From assembly GCA_011250595.1 (NCBI GenBank), contig JAANMP010000005.1, positions 1 to 64,000 of the forward strand: a stretch of 64,000 nt of DNA, written 5' to 3'. The notes under the pieces were generated by a model. That model worked only from the letters and a program-made list of their open reading frames with translations. It did no database searches and was not told the DNA's origin. A program made the translations under genes and the position numbers. Shown in pieces: positions 54,836 through 64,000 of the stretch (positions within the stretch are counted from its first letter, which is position 1; each line of letters begins with the position of its first letter). The DNA comes from Bacillus sp. MM2020_1 (GTDB taxonomy: Bacteria; Bacillota; Bacilli; Bacillales; Cytobacillaceae).

Positions 54836-56125
54836 ATGACGTTTTTAAATCTTAAAACTAACATAAAAGGTCTAAATGGTAAGATTACAATACCAGGGGA
54901 TAAATCGATTTCGCATCGATCGGTTATGTTTGGTTCAATCGCACACGGTGAAACCAAGGTAACTAATTTCTTGCCTGGAGAGGATTGCTTAAGTACGATT
55001 TCATGCTTTCGAAAACTTGGTGTTACGATTGACGAAACTGATAATCAACTTCGCATTATCGGAAAAGGATTTGATGGATTAACAGAACCAACTGAAGTAT
55101 TAGATGTTGGTAATTCAGGAACAACTATCCGTTTATTAATTGGGATACTAGCCGGAAGACCTTTTTTCTCATCGCTTGTCGGCGATGAGTCAATCGGAAA
55201 AAGGCCAATGACAAGGGTAACGAACCCTTTAACTGAAATGGGTGCACGAATAGATGGGCGGAAAAATGGTTCCTTCACGCCTATTTCCCTCCGTGGTGGT
55301 GGCTTACAACCTATTAACTACCGCTTGCCAGTTGCTAGTGCGCAAGTAAAATCCGCTATTATCCTAGCGGGCCTGCAAGCAGAAGGACAAAGTACGATTA
55401 TCGAGCCAGAAGAAACCCGTGACCATACGGAAAGAATGATTATAAGATTTGGTGGGGAAATCCATAAGGATAACCAAAAGATTATTGTTAAGGGCGGTCA
55501 AAAACTAACGGGCACAACGATTCAGGTTCCCGGGGACATTTCATCTGCAGCGTTCTTCCTGGTAGCCGGAGCAATTATCCCAGAAAGTGAAATTGTCCTG
55601 AAGGATGTCGGGTTAAATCCTACAAGAACGGGAATTATCGAAGTCATGAAAAAGATGGGTGCAGACTTAGAAATTGTTCAAAACGATAAAGAATCATTTG
55701 AACCATCTGGCGACCTCATCATCAAAACTTCAATACTTAAAGGAACAGTTATTGAAGGAGATTTAATTCCAAAATTAATTGATGAAATTCCGATTATTGC
55801 CCTATTAGCAACCCAAGCTGAAGGGACAACCATAATTAAAGATGCTGAAGAATTAAAAGTTAAGGAAACCAATCGTATCGATACAGTTGTTCAAGAGCTA
55901 AAAGAATTAGGTGCAAAAATCGAAGCAACTGAAGATGGAATGATCATATATGGAAAATCTGTTTTAAGCGGGGGAACTGTTTCAAGTCATGGCGATCACC
56001 GAATTGGAATGATGCTGGCCATCGCGGCACTCCTATGTCAAAATGAAGCCAAACTAGAGAATCACGAAGCGATTTCAGTTTCCTACCCTAACTTCTTCGA
56101 ACATTTAAACAGCCTCATAAAGTAA
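54836..56125 (+). CDS. aroA: 3-phosphoshikimate 1-carboxyvinyltransferase (EPSP synthase)
   Basis: A 429-residue enzyme (aroE in B. subtilis naming). Shikimate-3-phosphate motif PGDKSISHR (20-28), [16 protein letters not shown] (about 96-111) and the K-rich [14 protein letters not shown] region are clear. It joins PEP to shikimate-3-phosphate, the step before chorismate synthase. A terminator follows immediately. Confidence 0.96.
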   Translation: MTFLNLKTNIKGLNGKITIPGDKSISHRSVMFGSIAHGETKVTNFLPGEDCLSTISCFRKLGVTIDETDNQLRIIGKGFDGLTEPTEVLDVGNSGTTIRLLIGILAGRPFFSSLVGDESIGKRPMTRVTNPLTEMGARIDGRKNGSFTPISLRGGGLQPINYRLPVASAQVKSAIILAGLQAEGQSTIIEPEETRDHTERMIIRFGGEIHKDNQKIIVKGGQKLTGTTIQVPGDISSAAFFLVAGAIIPESEIVLKDVGLNPTRTGIIEVMKKMGADLEIVQNDKESFEPSGDLIIKTSILKGTVIEGDLIPKLIDEIPIIALLATQAEGTTIIKDAEELKVKETNRIDTVVQELKELGAKIEATEDGMIIYGKSVLSGGTVSSHGDHRIGMMLAIAALLCQNEAKLENHEAISVSYPNFFEHLNSLIK

Positions 56126-56151
56126 AGCTGCGTTTTAATGCAGCTTTTTTT
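56124..56151 (+). terminator. Terminator after aroA
   Basis: AAAGCTGC and GCAGCTTT pair around GTTTTAAT, then a T-run. Confidence 0.86.
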
Positions 56152-56262
56152 ATTTATTAACGATATAGATTTTGCTTAAATGTCATAATCTTTAGAAATT
56201 ATTCATAGCTTGTACTAAGGAAATAAAGTAGAACCTAGATAGAAAAAACAGGGTGGTGAACG

Positions 56263-57165
56263 ATGTATATCATTGAAAATGCCAATCTCCTTAAAGACAA
56301 GCAATTGAAAACATGTTCCCTATTAATTTCTAAGAACCGCATTGCTAAAATTGATTCTCATTTTAGTCATTATCAGCTGATAAAAATGAATGCAGGTCCA
56401 TATATAATGACCCCGACATATGTCCTTTTTAACTCAACGATTCCACAAATGAAATCCTTTCAAGAACTAAAAAAATGTCTAATCAAGGAATTTTTGATGA
56501 AAGGATGTACCACCATATTTACCTATGTTAATGTTTCCTACGAAAATGAATTAACTACAAAAATTACCGCATTAAAAACAGCTCTCTTTAGCAGTCCAAT
56601 TGACTATTTGATTGGGGTAAGAATACCAATTCGCTTGATAACCCAGTCGTTTATTAGGAAATGTAAGAAAGAAAAAATACCAGCTATTTTTGTGGACATG
56701 CAAAACGTCCATGAATTGGAAAAAATACCTTGGGGCTGGATAAGAGAAGCCATGTTTCCGTTTAATAGTCCATTAATTCCAATAATTTCTTCCGTTCAGA
56801 AGAAGGAAGTGAAGAGTGTTTTGTCGAAATGGAATAGTATCATGAAAAGAGAAAACATCCCTGCCCTTTATGAGGAAATTGAAGAAAACCACCCATTGAC
56901 TATTCCTGTATTAAATAAAATCGGATTATACCCACAAAAAGCAAGTTTAATGAGTGGTACTGAGGTAAGTTATAATCTATACTCAAAAACAAATGAGATC
57001 ATGAATATTGATGAATTGAATTTATTTCATTATCATAGTAATAGACTCATGGTGACTGTCCACAAGGGGACGGTGGTACGTGCAGGGGAAAACGTGATAT
57101 TTAAACCTGGAAATGGAGAATTTGTTCGGGTGAGAACCCCCTCATTTTTTTCTCTGTCTATCTAG
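56263..57165 (+). CDS. Amidohydrolase-like protein lacking the metal-binding HxH
   Basis: A 300-residue protein. The opening (IIENANLLKDKQLKTCSLLISKNRIAKI) is like the N-terminal beta-sandwich of amidohydrolases such as N-acetylglucosamine-6-phosphate deacetylase, and the end (HSNRLMVTVHKGTVVRAGENVIFKPG) resembles the C-terminal strands. The expected PGxxDxHxH is replaced by MTPTYVLFNST at 49-59, so a metal-dependent active site is not expected. Own promoter region after the aroA terminator. ypiA follows 21 nt later. A sensor or structural role is possible; not known. Confidence 0.65.
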   Translation: MYIIENANLLKDKQLKTCSLLISKNRIAKIDSHFSHYQLIKMNAGPYIMTPTYVLFNSTIPQMKSFQELKKCLIKEFLMKGCTTIFTYVNVSYENELTTKITALKTALFSSPIDYLIGVRIPIRLITQSFIRKCKKEKIPAIFVDMQNVHELEKIPWGWIREAMFPFNSPLIPIISSVQKKEVKSVLSKWNSIMKRENIPALYEEIEENHPLTIPVLNKIGLYPQKASLMSGTEVSYNLYSKTNEIMNIDELNLFHYHSNRLMVTVHKGTVVRAGENVIFKPGNGEFVRVRTPSFFSLSI

Positions 57166-57186
57166 GAGAACGAGAGGTAAGTGTCA

Positions 57187-58452
57187 ATGGAAAGAGTTAA
57201 TAAAATTATTAACCTGTTAGAAAATGGCCAACATAAGGAAGCCTTAAATGAATATAATGATGTATTACAAAGCGGAAAGCCAGATGAAAAATTCCTGCTG
57301 GGAGAAGAACTGTATCAATACGGTTTTCTGGATGAGGCTAAAGCATTAATTGAAAATTTACTTGTGATATTTCCTGAGGAAGGTGAGCTCCTGGTTCTGC
57401 TAGGTGAAATATTAGTTGAGGCCGGGGAGGATGAAGAAGCGATTCTTGTTCTTGAAAGGATCTCAGAACATGACGCAAACTTTGGCCAATCATTACTATT
57501 GTTAGCAGATTTATATCAGGTTCAGGGTTTATATGAGGTTTGTGAACGGAAGCTTCTAAAGGCAAAGGAGTTATTGCCGGATGAAGTAATCATAGATTTT
57601 GCTTTAGGTGAACTTTACAGTGAACAAGGTGAAATAACCAAGGCATTAGATGCGTATGAAAAGGTTTTAAAAGAAGTAAATGAAATAGCAGGAGTAAATA
57701 TTGACCAACGGATTGCAGAGCTATTAAGTGCATCTGGAATGTTTGAGGAAGCCCTGGTCTATTACGATAAGGCAATAAATGAAAAATTAGAAATTAACAC
57801 ATTATTCGGATACGCATTTACAGCATTGCAGGCTGGGTATAATCGAACTGCCATAGAAAAGTTTATTGAATTAAAAGAGCTTGACCCTGAATATCACTCA
57901 CTTTATTTACATCTTGCGCTAGCTTATGAACGGGAGGAAGAGCTTGAGAATAGTTTACTCACCATTCAAGAAGGCATAAAACAAGATGAATTTAATAAAG
58001 AGTTATTTTACTTTGGCGGGAAAATTGCCATTAAATTAGGGAAAGTGGAGGAAGGAGAAAAGTATTTTCGTGAGGCACTTGCCCTTGATCCGGGATTTGC
58101 AGAAGCGGCACTAACATTAAATAAGCTCTTTTTTCTCCAAGAAAGATATGAGGATATCATTGAGTTAATTTCCGAGCTTGATATTAAGGAAGATGAAGAA
58201 CCGCAGCTTTTATGGGATTCTGCACGTAGCTTTCAAAAGTTAGAGGAATTTTCATACGCATTAGACAAATATGAAAGTGCATATACTTTTTTTAAGAAAA
58301 ATGAAACTTTTTTAAATGATTACGGTTATTTTTTGATTGAAGAAGGAAAAACCGACCAAGCCGCCGAAATTTTTAAACAACTACTTATTGAAGATCCAAC
58401 AAACGTCGAGTATTTGGATTTACTTGAACGTCTTACAGGGTTGAAAGATTAA
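57187..58452 (+). CDS. ypiA: YpiA, TPR-repeat protein
   Basis: A 421-residue, acidic, all-helical protein with about ten tetratricopeptide repeats (for example [23 protein letters not shown]). Position after the aro cluster matches YpiA. ATG at 57187 lies 8 nt after GAGAGGT; a GTG two codons upstream is closer than usual to that site. TPR scaffolds bind proteins; the partner is not known. Followed by ypiB. Confidence 0.88.
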   Translation: MERVNKIINLLENGQHKEALNEYNDVLQSGKPDEKFLLGEELYQYGFLDEAKALIENLLVIFPEEGELLVLLGEILVEAGEDEEAILVLERISEHDANFGQSLLLLADLYQVQGLYEVCERKLLKAKELLPDEVIIDFALGELYSEQGEITKALDAYEKVLKEVNEIAGVNIDQRIAELLSASGMFEEALVYYDKAINEKLEINTLFGYAFTALQAGYNRTAIEKFIELKELDPEYHSLYLHLALAYEREEELENSLLTIQEGIKQDEFNKELFYFGGKIAIKLGKVEEGEKYFREALALDPGFAEAALTLNKLFFLQERYEDIIELISELDIKEDEEPQLLWDSARSFQKLEEFSYALDKYESAYTFFKKNETFLNDYGYFLIEEGKTDQAAEIFKQLLIEDPTNVEYLDLLERLTGLKD

Positions 58453-58484
58453 AAAAGCTGATTCTGCAGAGGAGGGAAACTACC

Positions 58485-59051
58485 ATGGCAACCCCTGTTT
58501 CTGTCAACGAGAAGAAGGACTTTATTCGCTGGTTTCTAAATCATTACCAATTAAAGAGAAGAGAATGTGTATGGATCCTCAACTATCTAATGAGCCACGA
58601 TCAACTAATGGAAAAGGTTCATTTTGTTGAGCAAGCACAGTATTGTCCGAGAGGTTTGATTATGTCTACACATTGCGTTGATAAAGTGCCATTTCGTTTT
58701 TATAAAGAAAATGTGATGACCACGGACGCAGAAAAATCCTTTCATGATATTCGGTTAAATCGAGACGAGGATATTTTTATCCAATTAAACTTTCATGCTG
58801 CCAATCAAGCACACCAGTATGCAGCGGTTCTAGAAGAAAATTTATACGTTCCTAAACATTTGCAAGTGAATGAAAAAGATGGAATCGTTGCAGAACAATT
58901 GCTGCAGCACAGCATCGATCACTTTCAACGTGAAAAAATTCTTCAGTTGATCGACGAGGCATTAGATAAACAAGATCGAAAAGAATTCCTAGCGTTAACA
59001 CAAAAATTAAATACACTGAAAACCCTTGAAGAAAAAGGAAGTTTGCGATAA
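58485..59051 (+). CDS. ypiB: YpiB, UPF0302-family protein
   Basis: A 188-residue soluble protein matching YpiB (UPF0302), with the characteristic N-terminal [32 protein letters not shown] and a C-terminal helical tail. GGAGGG precedes the ATG. 32 nt after ypiA, likely co-transcribed. Function unknown. Confidence 0.87.
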   Translation: MATPVSVNEKKDFIRWFLNHYQLKRRECVWILNYLMSHDQLMEKVHFVEQAQYCPRGLIMSTHCVDKVPFRFYKENVMTTDAEKSFHDIRLNRDEDIFIQLNFHAANQAHQYAAVLEENLYVPKHLQVNEKDGIVAEQLLQHSIDHFQREKILQLIDEALDKQDRKEFLALTQKLNTLKTLEEKGSLR

Positions 59052-59068
59052 GCAGCTTCCTTTTGTCT
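59035..59068 (+). terminator. Probable terminator after ypiB
   Basis: AAGGAAG pairs with CTTCCTT around a 14-nt loop spanning the ypiB stop, followed by TTGTCTTTT. Confidence 0.6.
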
Positions 59069-59175
59069 TTTCATTCTACTTAGAACAAATTTTTTAAATA
59101 TTCCTCTTTCTCTTTTATTGTTTATGGAGAAAATGATATTATATTAGTAGTGAAATTAAAGGTTGGTGCAATGAT

Positions 59176-59640
59176 ATGAAGTGGACACCTCAAGATATCG
59201 AGACGTATTTAAATGCCAAAGAGTATGTAGACACTGCTGTGATCCCGTTATTTTCAGTTTCTATTGGGGAGGATATGAAGCAGTCAGCGGCAGCAGCTGA
59301 GTTTATTAATTTATTAACAGGGTATTTAGAGAGGCAATTTACGGGAAGATTATTATTATTCCCGCCATTTACATATCTAAATTCCAAAAATGGTGAAAGA
59401 ATCTTAAGTGATTTGAAAGATTGGGAAGCTAGCCTATTAAAGGGGGAGATTCATCACATTTTTTACATAACTTCAGACATTGCTTGGAGAGATCGTGAAA
59501 AAGAACTAAAAGGAACGTTAATTTGGCTTCCGGCTATTCCGCTTGAGCATATGAACGATTCGCAAAAAGTGGCGATTATTGATAGTCAAGTAAAGCAACT
59601 CCTTGGTCTGTTTACGCACAAATGGCATGAAAATGTGTAA
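59176..59640 (+). CDS. ypiF: YpiF, DUF2487-family protein
   Basis: A 154-residue protein matching YpiF (DUF2487), starting MKWTPQDIETYLNAKEYVDTAVIPL. No catalytic motif or membrane helix is seen. It lies between ypiB and qcrA, as in B. subtilis. Function unknown. Confidence 0.84.
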   Translation: MKWTPQDIETYLNAKEYVDTAVIPLFSVSIGEDMKQSAAAAEFINLLTGYLERQFTGRLLLFPPFTYLNSKNGERILSDLKDWEASLLKGEIHHIFYITSDIAWRDREKELKGTLIWLPAIPLEHMNDSQKVAIIDSQVKQLLGLFTHKWHENV

Positions 59641-59677
59641 AACCGTCTAGAAATCATGTTTTTAAAATAGTATGATA

Positions 59678-59706
59678 TTGACCTAACTTGAAGATTGATA
59701 TATCAT
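59678..59706 (+). promoter_or_regulatory. Candidate sigma-A promoter of qcrABC
   Basis: TTGACC (59678-59683), 17 nt, TATCAT (59701-59706), about 75 nt before the qcrA start. Confidence 0.55.
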
Positions 59707-59781
59707 TGTTATGTCCTAGTTTTATATGTGTTAAATTTGTGTCCGTTGGACTTAACTTCGTGAATAGAGGGGGGGATAAGC

Positions 59782-60288
59782 ATGAGTAAGCAACGCGTTT
59801 CAAGACGTCAATTTTTAAGCTATACATTAACAGGGGTAGGCGGTTTCATGGCAGCCGGAATGTTAATGCCAATGGTACGTTTTGCAGTTGATCCTGTTTT
59901 AAAGGCTGAAGAAGGCGGTGATTTTGTTGCTACAAAGCAAAAGGTTGCTGATTTAACAAAAGATCCGGTTAAAGTTGACTTTACCTTTAAACAAAAGGAT
60001 GCCTGGTATGAGTCAGAAGTAACGAATATTGCCTGGGTTTATAAGGATGATGCGGGGAAAATTGTAGCCCTTTCGCCTACTTGTAAACATTTGGGCTGTA
60101 CGGTTAACTGGAATACTGACAAGGAACATCCGGGTCAATTCTTCTGTCCGTGCCATTATGGTCGCTATGAGAAAAATGGGCAGAACATTGCAGGAACACC
60201 ACCATTAGCACCACTTGATGTATATCCATTCAAGGAAAAAGATGGTTATCTTTATCTTGGTAAAGCTCAACCACGGAAGGAGGCGTAA
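59782..60288 (+). CDS. qcrA: Menaquinol:cytochrome c reductase Rieske subunit
   Basis: A 168-residue Rieske protein with an N-terminal twin-arginine-like segment (SRRQFLSYTLTGVGGFMAAG) that serves as TAT signal-anchor. [2Fe-2S] ligands are C101 and H103 (CKHLGC) and C122 and H125 (CPCHYG); C106 and C124 form the disulfide. First gene of qcrABC. Confidence 0.95.
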   Translation: MSKQRVSRRQFLSYTLTGVGGFMAAGMLMPMVRFAVDPVLKAEEGGDFVATKQKVADLTKDPVKVDFTFKQKDAWYESEVTNIAWVYKDDAGKIVALSPTCKHLGCTVNWNTDKEHPGQFFCPCHYGRYEKNGQNIAGTPPLAPLDVYPFKEKDGYLYLGKAQPRKEA

Positions 60289-60290
60289 CT

Positions 60291-60965
60291 ATGTTAAACA
60301 AAATTTACGACTGGGTAGATGAACGTTTAGATATTACGCCTTTGTGGCGCGATATCGCAGACCATGAAGTACCTGAGCATGTTAATCCGGCGCATCACTT
60401 TTCAGCGTTTGTGTATTGCTTTGGAGGTCTTACATTCTTCGTAACCGTAATTCAAATTCTCTCAGGTATGTTTCTAACCATGTACTATGTACCTGATATT
60501 AAGAATGCATGGGAATCTGTGTATTATCTTCAAAATGAAGTTGCTTTTGGACAAATTGTACGTGGAATGCATCACTGGGGTGCAAGTTTAGTACTTGTCA
60601 TGATGTTCTTACATACACTACGCGTTTTTTTCCAAGGTGCCTACAAAAAACCTCGTGAATTGAATTGGGTCGTAGGAGTTCTTATTTTCTTCGTTATGCT
60701 AGGCTTAGGTTTTACGGGATACTTATTACCATGGGATATGAAAGCGTTATTTGCAACAAAAGTAGGTCTGCAGATTGCCGAAGCAACGCCATTTATTGGT
60801 ACTCAGGTTAAAGTATTGCTAGCAGGACATGAACATATTGTTGGTGCACAAACATTAACCCGTTTCTTCGCGATCCATGTGTTCTTCCTACCAGGTGCAC
60901 TGCTTGGTTTAATGGGAGCTCACTTCTTAATGATTCGTAAACAAGGTATTTCCGGACCACTGTAA
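60291..60965 (+). CDS. qcrB: Menaquinol:cytochrome c reductase cytochrome b subunit
   Basis: A 224-residue cytochrome b6-type subunit, four transmembrane helices. The haem-b histidines are in helices B and D (HHWGASLVLVMMFLHTLRV, and HVFFLPG with QTLTRFFAIH). C43 (YCFGG) is where Bacillus QcrB carries its extra covalent haem. It oxidises menaquinol at the outer face. Confidence 0.95.
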   Translation: MLNKIYDWVDERLDITPLWRDIADHEVPEHVNPAHHFSAFVYCFGGLTFFVTVIQILSGMFLTMYYVPDIKNAWESVYYLQNEVAFGQIVRGMHHWGASLVLVMMFLHTLRVFFQGAYKKPRELNWVVGVLIFFVMLGLGFTGYLLPWDMKALFATKVGLQIAEATPFIGTQVKVLLAGHEHIVGAQTLTRFFAIHVFFLPGALLGLMGAHFLMIRKQGISGPL

Positions 60966-61029
60966 AAAACGGCTTTATATAATAATCGAAGTTTTCTACT
61001 AACTACGGAAAAAGGAGGGGGATTGCTCG

Positions 61030-61803
61030 ATGCATCGCGGTAAAGGATTAAAGTTCGTTGGTGATTCACGTGTTTTAGCGCCTTCTGAACGAAAAAAAAT
61101 GATTCCGAAAGATTACTCTGAATACCCTGGTAAAACAGAGGCGTTCTGGCCTAACTTCCTTTTGAAAGAATGGATGATAGGAGCCGTATTTCTTGTCGGC
61201 TTTTTATGTTTAACAGTTGCCCATCCGGCCCCGCTTGAAAGGATAGCGGACCCGACTGATACAGGTTACATTCCATTACCTGACTGGTATTTCTTGTTCT
61301 TGTATCAATTATTGAAATATACATTTGCATCTGGTCCTTACACTGTAATCGGAGCAATGATCATACCAGGACTTGCTTTTGGAGGGTTATTATTAGCTCC
61401 GTTCCTGGATAATGGTCCAGAACGCCGTCCAATGAAGCGCCCGGTTGCAACTGGAGCTATGCTTTTGGCATTAGCAGCCACCGTATATTTAACTTATCAA
61501 TCTGTTGCGACACATGACTGGGCAGCTGCTGAACGCCAAGGTAAAATTGTTGCAAAGGTAGATATTGATAAATCAAGTCCAGGCTATAAAATAGCTAGTG
61601 CCAATACATGTATTACCTGTCATGGTGAAAACCTTTCAGGAGGTGCCGGTGCACCCGCACTAGTCGGTACAGGCCTAAAACCAGAGGAAATTGCAACGAT
61701 TGCCAAAGAAGGTAAAGGCGGTAAAATGCCAGCCGGAATCTTCAAAGGGACAGACGAAGAACTTAAAACACTTTCTGAATTTATATCTGGCCTTGGTAAG
61801 TAA
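61030..61803 (+). CDS. qcrC: Menaquinol:cytochrome c reductase cytochrome b/c subunit
   Basis: A 257-residue fusion, typical of Bacillus. Three membrane helices (about 46-65, 105-125, 140-160) equivalent to subunit IV are followed by a cytochrome c domain with haem-binding C194-IT-C197-H198 and a probable axial Met in GKMPAGIF. ResABC (this window) would attach the haem. GGAGGGGG precedes the ATG. Confidence 0.95.
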   Translation: MHRGKGLKFVGDSRVLAPSERKKMIPKDYSEYPGKTEAFWPNFLLKEWMIGAVFLVGFLCLTVAHPAPLERIADPTDTGYIPLPDWYFLFLYQLLKYTFASGPYTVIGAMIIPGLAFGGLLLAPFLDNGPERRPMKRPVATGAMLLALAATVYLTYQSVATHDWAAAERQGKIVAKVDIDKSSPGYKIASANTCITCHGENLSGGAGAPALVGTGLKPEEIATIAKEGKGGKMPAGIFKGTDEELKTLSEFISGLGK

Positions 61804-61816
61804 TAATCGAAATATT

Positions 61817-61847
61817 GAAAAGCTGACGGGGATCGTCAGCTTTTTTC
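61817..61847 (+). terminator. Terminator after qcrC
   Basis: AAAAGCTGACG and CGTCAGCTTTT pair around GGGAT, then Ts. Confidence 0.88.
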
Positions 61848-61886
61848 TTCATGGAAAAGAATTATGTTTATGAAAGGGGAGTATAC

Positions 61887-62480
61887 ATGCGTTGGATTTA
61901 TCCTCTCTTGACTCATCGGTCAATTATGATGCTGTTATTAATTGTTAATATATTCGGAACCATCTATGGATACTATTGGTATGGTTGGCAGCTAAAGGAA
62001 ACACCTGCTATTTTTCTTCCGTTTGTTCCTGACAGCCCAACGGCTAGTTTATTTTTTGTAATTGTGTTGCTTGCTTTCCTATTGCGGAAAAATTGGCCTT
62101 TAATTGAGGCGCTTGCTGTGGTAACACTTTTTAAATATGGAATTTGGGCAGTGGTAATGAACTTACTTGTCTATTTTGTCCAAGGAGAGCTAGATGCGGT
62201 TGGTTATATGTTAATCTTGTCCCATTTTGCCATGGCTGTTCAAGGTATTCTTTTTGCACCATTTTATCGATTTAAATGGTGGCACTTAATTGTAACAGCT
62301 ATTTGGACACTACATAATGACGTAATTGATTATGTGTTTTTCATGATGCCGAACTATTCCATGCTAGATCGCTACACACCACAAATCGGCTATTTCACAT
62401 TCTGGCTTTCGATTCTTTCCATTGGTATTGCCTATTATTTTTCAATTCGACCTAATCGTTTCAAACTTGAAATAAAATAA
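61887..62480 (+). CDS. ypjA: YpjA, DUF1405-family membrane protein
   Basis: A 197-residue polytopic membrane protein with about six hydrophobic segments, matching YpjA (DUF1405). ATG at 61887 follows AAAGGGGAG; the frame runs 12 codons upstream into the qcrC terminator area and is not used. Function unknown. Confidence 0.85.
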   Translation: MRWIYPLLTHRSIMMLLLIVNIFGTIYGYYWYGWQLKETPAIFLPFVPDSPTASLFFVIVLLAFLLRKNWPLIEALAVVTLFKYGIWAVVMNLLVYFVQGELDAVGYMLILSHFAMAVQGILFAPFYRFKWWHLIVTAIWTLHNDVIDYVFFMMPNYSMLDRYTPQIGYFTFWLSILSIGIAYYFSIRPNRFKLEIK

Positions 62481-62489
62481 TCTTAGATG

Positions 62490-62518
62490 GTCTAACCTTG
62501 TCCACCCCTACATACATT
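62490..62518 (+). promoter_or_regulatory. Sigma-E-like promoter of ypjB
   Basis: GTCTAAC (62490-62496), 14 nt, CATACATT (62511-62518), about 30 nt before ypjB. The -35 is weak, the -10 good. ypjB has been listed as sigma-E dependent in B. subtilis. Confidence 0.45.
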
Positions 62519-62546
62519 TTATTAGTAATGAAAGGGGGGACAAGGA

Positions 62547-63341
62547 TTGAAAAACAAATGGATATTTTTCTTTGCAATGATCATAATGCTAACTCCCATA
62601 TCTGTTAATGCTGAACAACAATCGCCAATGGAGAAGCTTGATGATATCTCAGATGAAGCTCTCCAAATGGTAAAGTTTCATAGATATGATGATGCAAAAA
62701 GACTGCTGAATTATTTTTCTGACCAGTTCACGAGCATTACAGGTAATGAACAGCCCTTAACAATGGATGAGTTGAGAATAATAAATACCTCCCATGATGA
62801 AGCAATGGAAGCAGCGGTTAGTTCCAACATGAAATATGAGGAACGAATAAATAAATTAGTCAAATTTCGCCTTGTCATTGATGCCATTGCAACAAATCAT
62901 CAACCATTGTGGGTTGAAATGGAAGATCAAATTATGACGGCATTTCATCAAGCAAAAGATGCCGCCATTAAGGGTGATTCCGGTCATTTTCATTCAAACT
63001 TTAATTCCTTTTTATCCTTATATAACGTAATCTATCCTAGTATGAAAATTGATGTGTCCGTAGAAAATGTTCAAAAACTAGACGCACGGATTGATTTTAT
63101 TAATGAATATCGTTCCCAAGTGGTAAATGATTCAAAAAGTCAAAAGGAATTGGATAAACTTGATTCGGATTTAGCTAATCTATTCTCTAACATGGAGGAG
63201 GATGAGGCGGATCCAAACATTTGGTGGGTTATTATCTCGACGGGAAGTATAATCATTATGACCTTGTCCTACGTTGGCTGGAGAAAATATCAAGGTGATA
63301 AGAACTTGGAAAAAGACCGATCAAGAGACTTAAAAGATTGA
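62547..63341 (+). CDS. ypjB: Sporulation protein YpjB
   Basis: A 264-residue protein with a signal peptide (about 1-22, VNA), a helical extracytoplasmic domain and a C-terminal membrane helix (about 226-245) with a basic tail. It corresponds to YpjB. TTG start with GGGGGGA upstream. A sporulation role is known in the family, not the mechanism. No terminator is evident before the repeat that follows. Confidence 0.86.
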   Translation: MKNKWIFFFAMIIMLTPISVNAEQQSPMEKLDDISDEALQMVKFHRYDDAKRLLNYFSDQFTSITGNEQPLTMDELRIINTSHDEAMEAAVSSNMKYEERINKLVKFRLVIDAIATNHQPLWVEMEDQIMTAFHQAKDAAIKGDSGHFHSNFNSFLSLYNVIYPSMKIDVSVENVQKLDARIDFINEYRSQVVNDSKSQKELDKLDSDLANLFSNMEEDEADPNIWWVIISTGSIIIMTLSYVGWRKYQGDKNLEKDRSRDLKD

Positions 63342-63344
63342 ACA

Positions 63345-63557
63345 GAACAAAAAGCGCAAGCGCCCGTTTAGCGGCGTATGGACTGGAGCGCTCCAACTGA
63401 GATAAAGGAAACACGAAGAGCGTAAGCGATTCGATGTTGACTTATCGTAGGGCGGAGAGCGAAGTCCACTAGCCGCTGGGCGCTGGAGCTGGATTCAGAG
63501 AACTAATTCAGTGTTATCCACAATAAATAATTTTATTATTTCCTATACTATAAAAAG
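63345..63557 (+). repeat. Structured dispersed repeat, copy C
   Basis: The plus-strand counterpart of 7324-7531. Arms AGCGCCC/GGGCGCT, AGCGGC/GCCGCT and TGGACT/AGTCCA can pair. It starts 3 nt after ypjB and ends at the A-tract that is the T-run of the minus-strand terminator of the YitT gene. No coding content is seen. Confidence 0.85.
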
Positions 63558-63581
63558 AGCAATGTCCAAGGCGGACATTGC
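63552..63581 (-). terminator. Terminator of the YitT-family gene
   Basis: GCAATGTCC (63559-63567) and GGACATTGC (63573-63581) pair around AAGGC; on the minus strand a T-run (63552-63556) follows. Confidence 0.85.
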
Positions 63582-63585
63582 TTCT

Positions 63586-64000
63586 TTAGTCTATTAACGG
63601 CATTTTATTCTCATCCAATGTGAAACCTTCTCCATGGACGTCATGGACAATCGTGATGGAAACAAATGCATGGGGGTCTACTGAAGTTATGACATTTTTT
63701 AAACGGACAATTTCATTTTTGGCGACAACACAATATAAGACATCACGCTCACTTTTAGTGTATGAGCCATATCCTCTTAGGGCCGTTACTCCTCGGTCCA
63801 TTTCTTCCATGATCTTAGCGGCAATTTGTTCGTTCTTTTCCGAAATGATCATCGCTCCACGTGCTGAATAAGCACCCTCTAAAATGAAGTCAATGACTCT
63901 CGCACCAATAAACACAGCTACTAGTGTATACATGGCCTGTTTATAATTTAAGTATGTAACCAAAGATAAGGCAATTACACACGCATCAAACATGAACATT
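63586..64000 (-). CDS. ypjC: YitT-family (DUF161/DUF2179) membrane protein, 5' end outside the window
   Basis: The C-terminal part (about 137 residues) of a YitT/YpjC-type protein. It shows two hydrophobic segments at its start and the C-terminal DUF2179 regulatory domain (RGVTALRGYGSYTKSERDVLYCVVAKNE). The N-terminal half lies beyond position 64000, so no start is given. Transcribed toward ypjB. The symbol is inferred from position after ypjB. Confidence 0.8.
   Translation of the reverse strand, partial: MFMFDACVIALSLVTYLNYKQAMYTLVAVFIGARVIDFILEGAYSARGAMIISEKNEQIAAKIMEEMDRGVTALRGYGSYTKSERDVLYCVVAKNEIVRLKNVITSVDPHAFVSITIVHDVHGEGFTLDENKMPLID

Noticed and set aside
63620-63871. 83-residue plus-strand frame opposite the YitT-family gene
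   Set aside because: It is antisense to a conserved coding region and looks like a shadow frame.

Overview
The window is a low-GC Firmicutes chromosome segment. Gene order and protein content match the ribT-scpAB-dacB-resABCDE-sigX ... spoIVA-hbs-mtrB-aro-qcr stretch of Bacillus subtilis closely enough to call it a member of the Bacillaceae and an endospore former: spmAB, dacB, cotJABC, sleB-ypeB, spoIVA, ypjB and a YjcZ-like micropeptide are all present. It is not B. subtilis itself. Several genes expected at their B. subtilis positions are absent (the trp operon between aroH and hisC, cheR between ndk and aroC, the PilZ gene ypfA/motI between ypeB and ypfB), and several extra genes occur (a LysM M23 peptidase, a CBS-CBS-ACT protein, a PlsC-like acyltransferase between cmk and rpsA, a degenerate amidohydrolase-like gene after aroA). 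The genus cannot be fixed from the sequence alone. No rRNA, tRNA, phage, transposase or CRISPR was seen.

Layout. 1-7.3 kb: ribT, ypuF, a YjcZ-like sporulation micropeptide, condensin partners scpA-scpB, an uncharacterised gene, ypuI, sodF, then the sporulation operon dacB-spmA-spmB. 7.7-16.8 kb: rluB, the cytochrome c maturation and respiration regulators resABC-resDE, and the ECF sigma factor sigX with its anti-sigma rsiX, preceded by an excellent self-type ECF promoter. 16.9-24.9 kb: a LysM M23 peptidase, an FMN riboswitch controlling ribU, ferredoxin, ypbB-recS-ypbD-ypbE, ypbF, and the spore-coat operon cotJABC on the minus strand. 25-34.5 kb: a CBS-CBS-ACT protein, a small membrane protein, ypbG, mecB, gudB, ypdA-ansA, prsW, sleB-ypeB and ypfB. 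34.6-46.4 kb: cmk, an acyltransferase, rpsA, fni, ypzI, yphA, der, gpsA, yphE, yphF, spoIVA, hbs, folE and mtrB. 46.6-59.6 kb: hepS-menG-hepT-ndk (menaquinone), aroC-aroB-aroH-hisC-tyrA-aroA (aromatic amino acids), then an amidohydrolase-like gene, ypiA, ypiB and ypiF. 59.8-64 kb: the menaquinol:cytochrome c reductase qcrABC, ypjA, ypjB and the 3' part of a YitT-family gene.

How it fits together. Menaquinone synthesis (aro/hep/menG), cytochrome c maturation (resABC), redox regulation (resDE) and the bc complex (qcrABC) form one respiratory theme. The spore genes form a second, and four sigma-E-like promoters and one sigma-K-like promoter can be read directly in front of them.

Least-explained signals. 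(1) A dispersed family of structured repeats: a near-identical inverted pair at 7.3 and 63.3 kb, and a divergent tandem pair at 14.6 kb in the resE 3' region, with compensatory base changes that support a conserved fold. (2) Two apparently structured intergenic segments, yphA-der and gpsA-yphE; the second ends in a strong terminator with a C-rich loop, like a small RNA. Both are hand-folded from a single sequence and need comparative testing.
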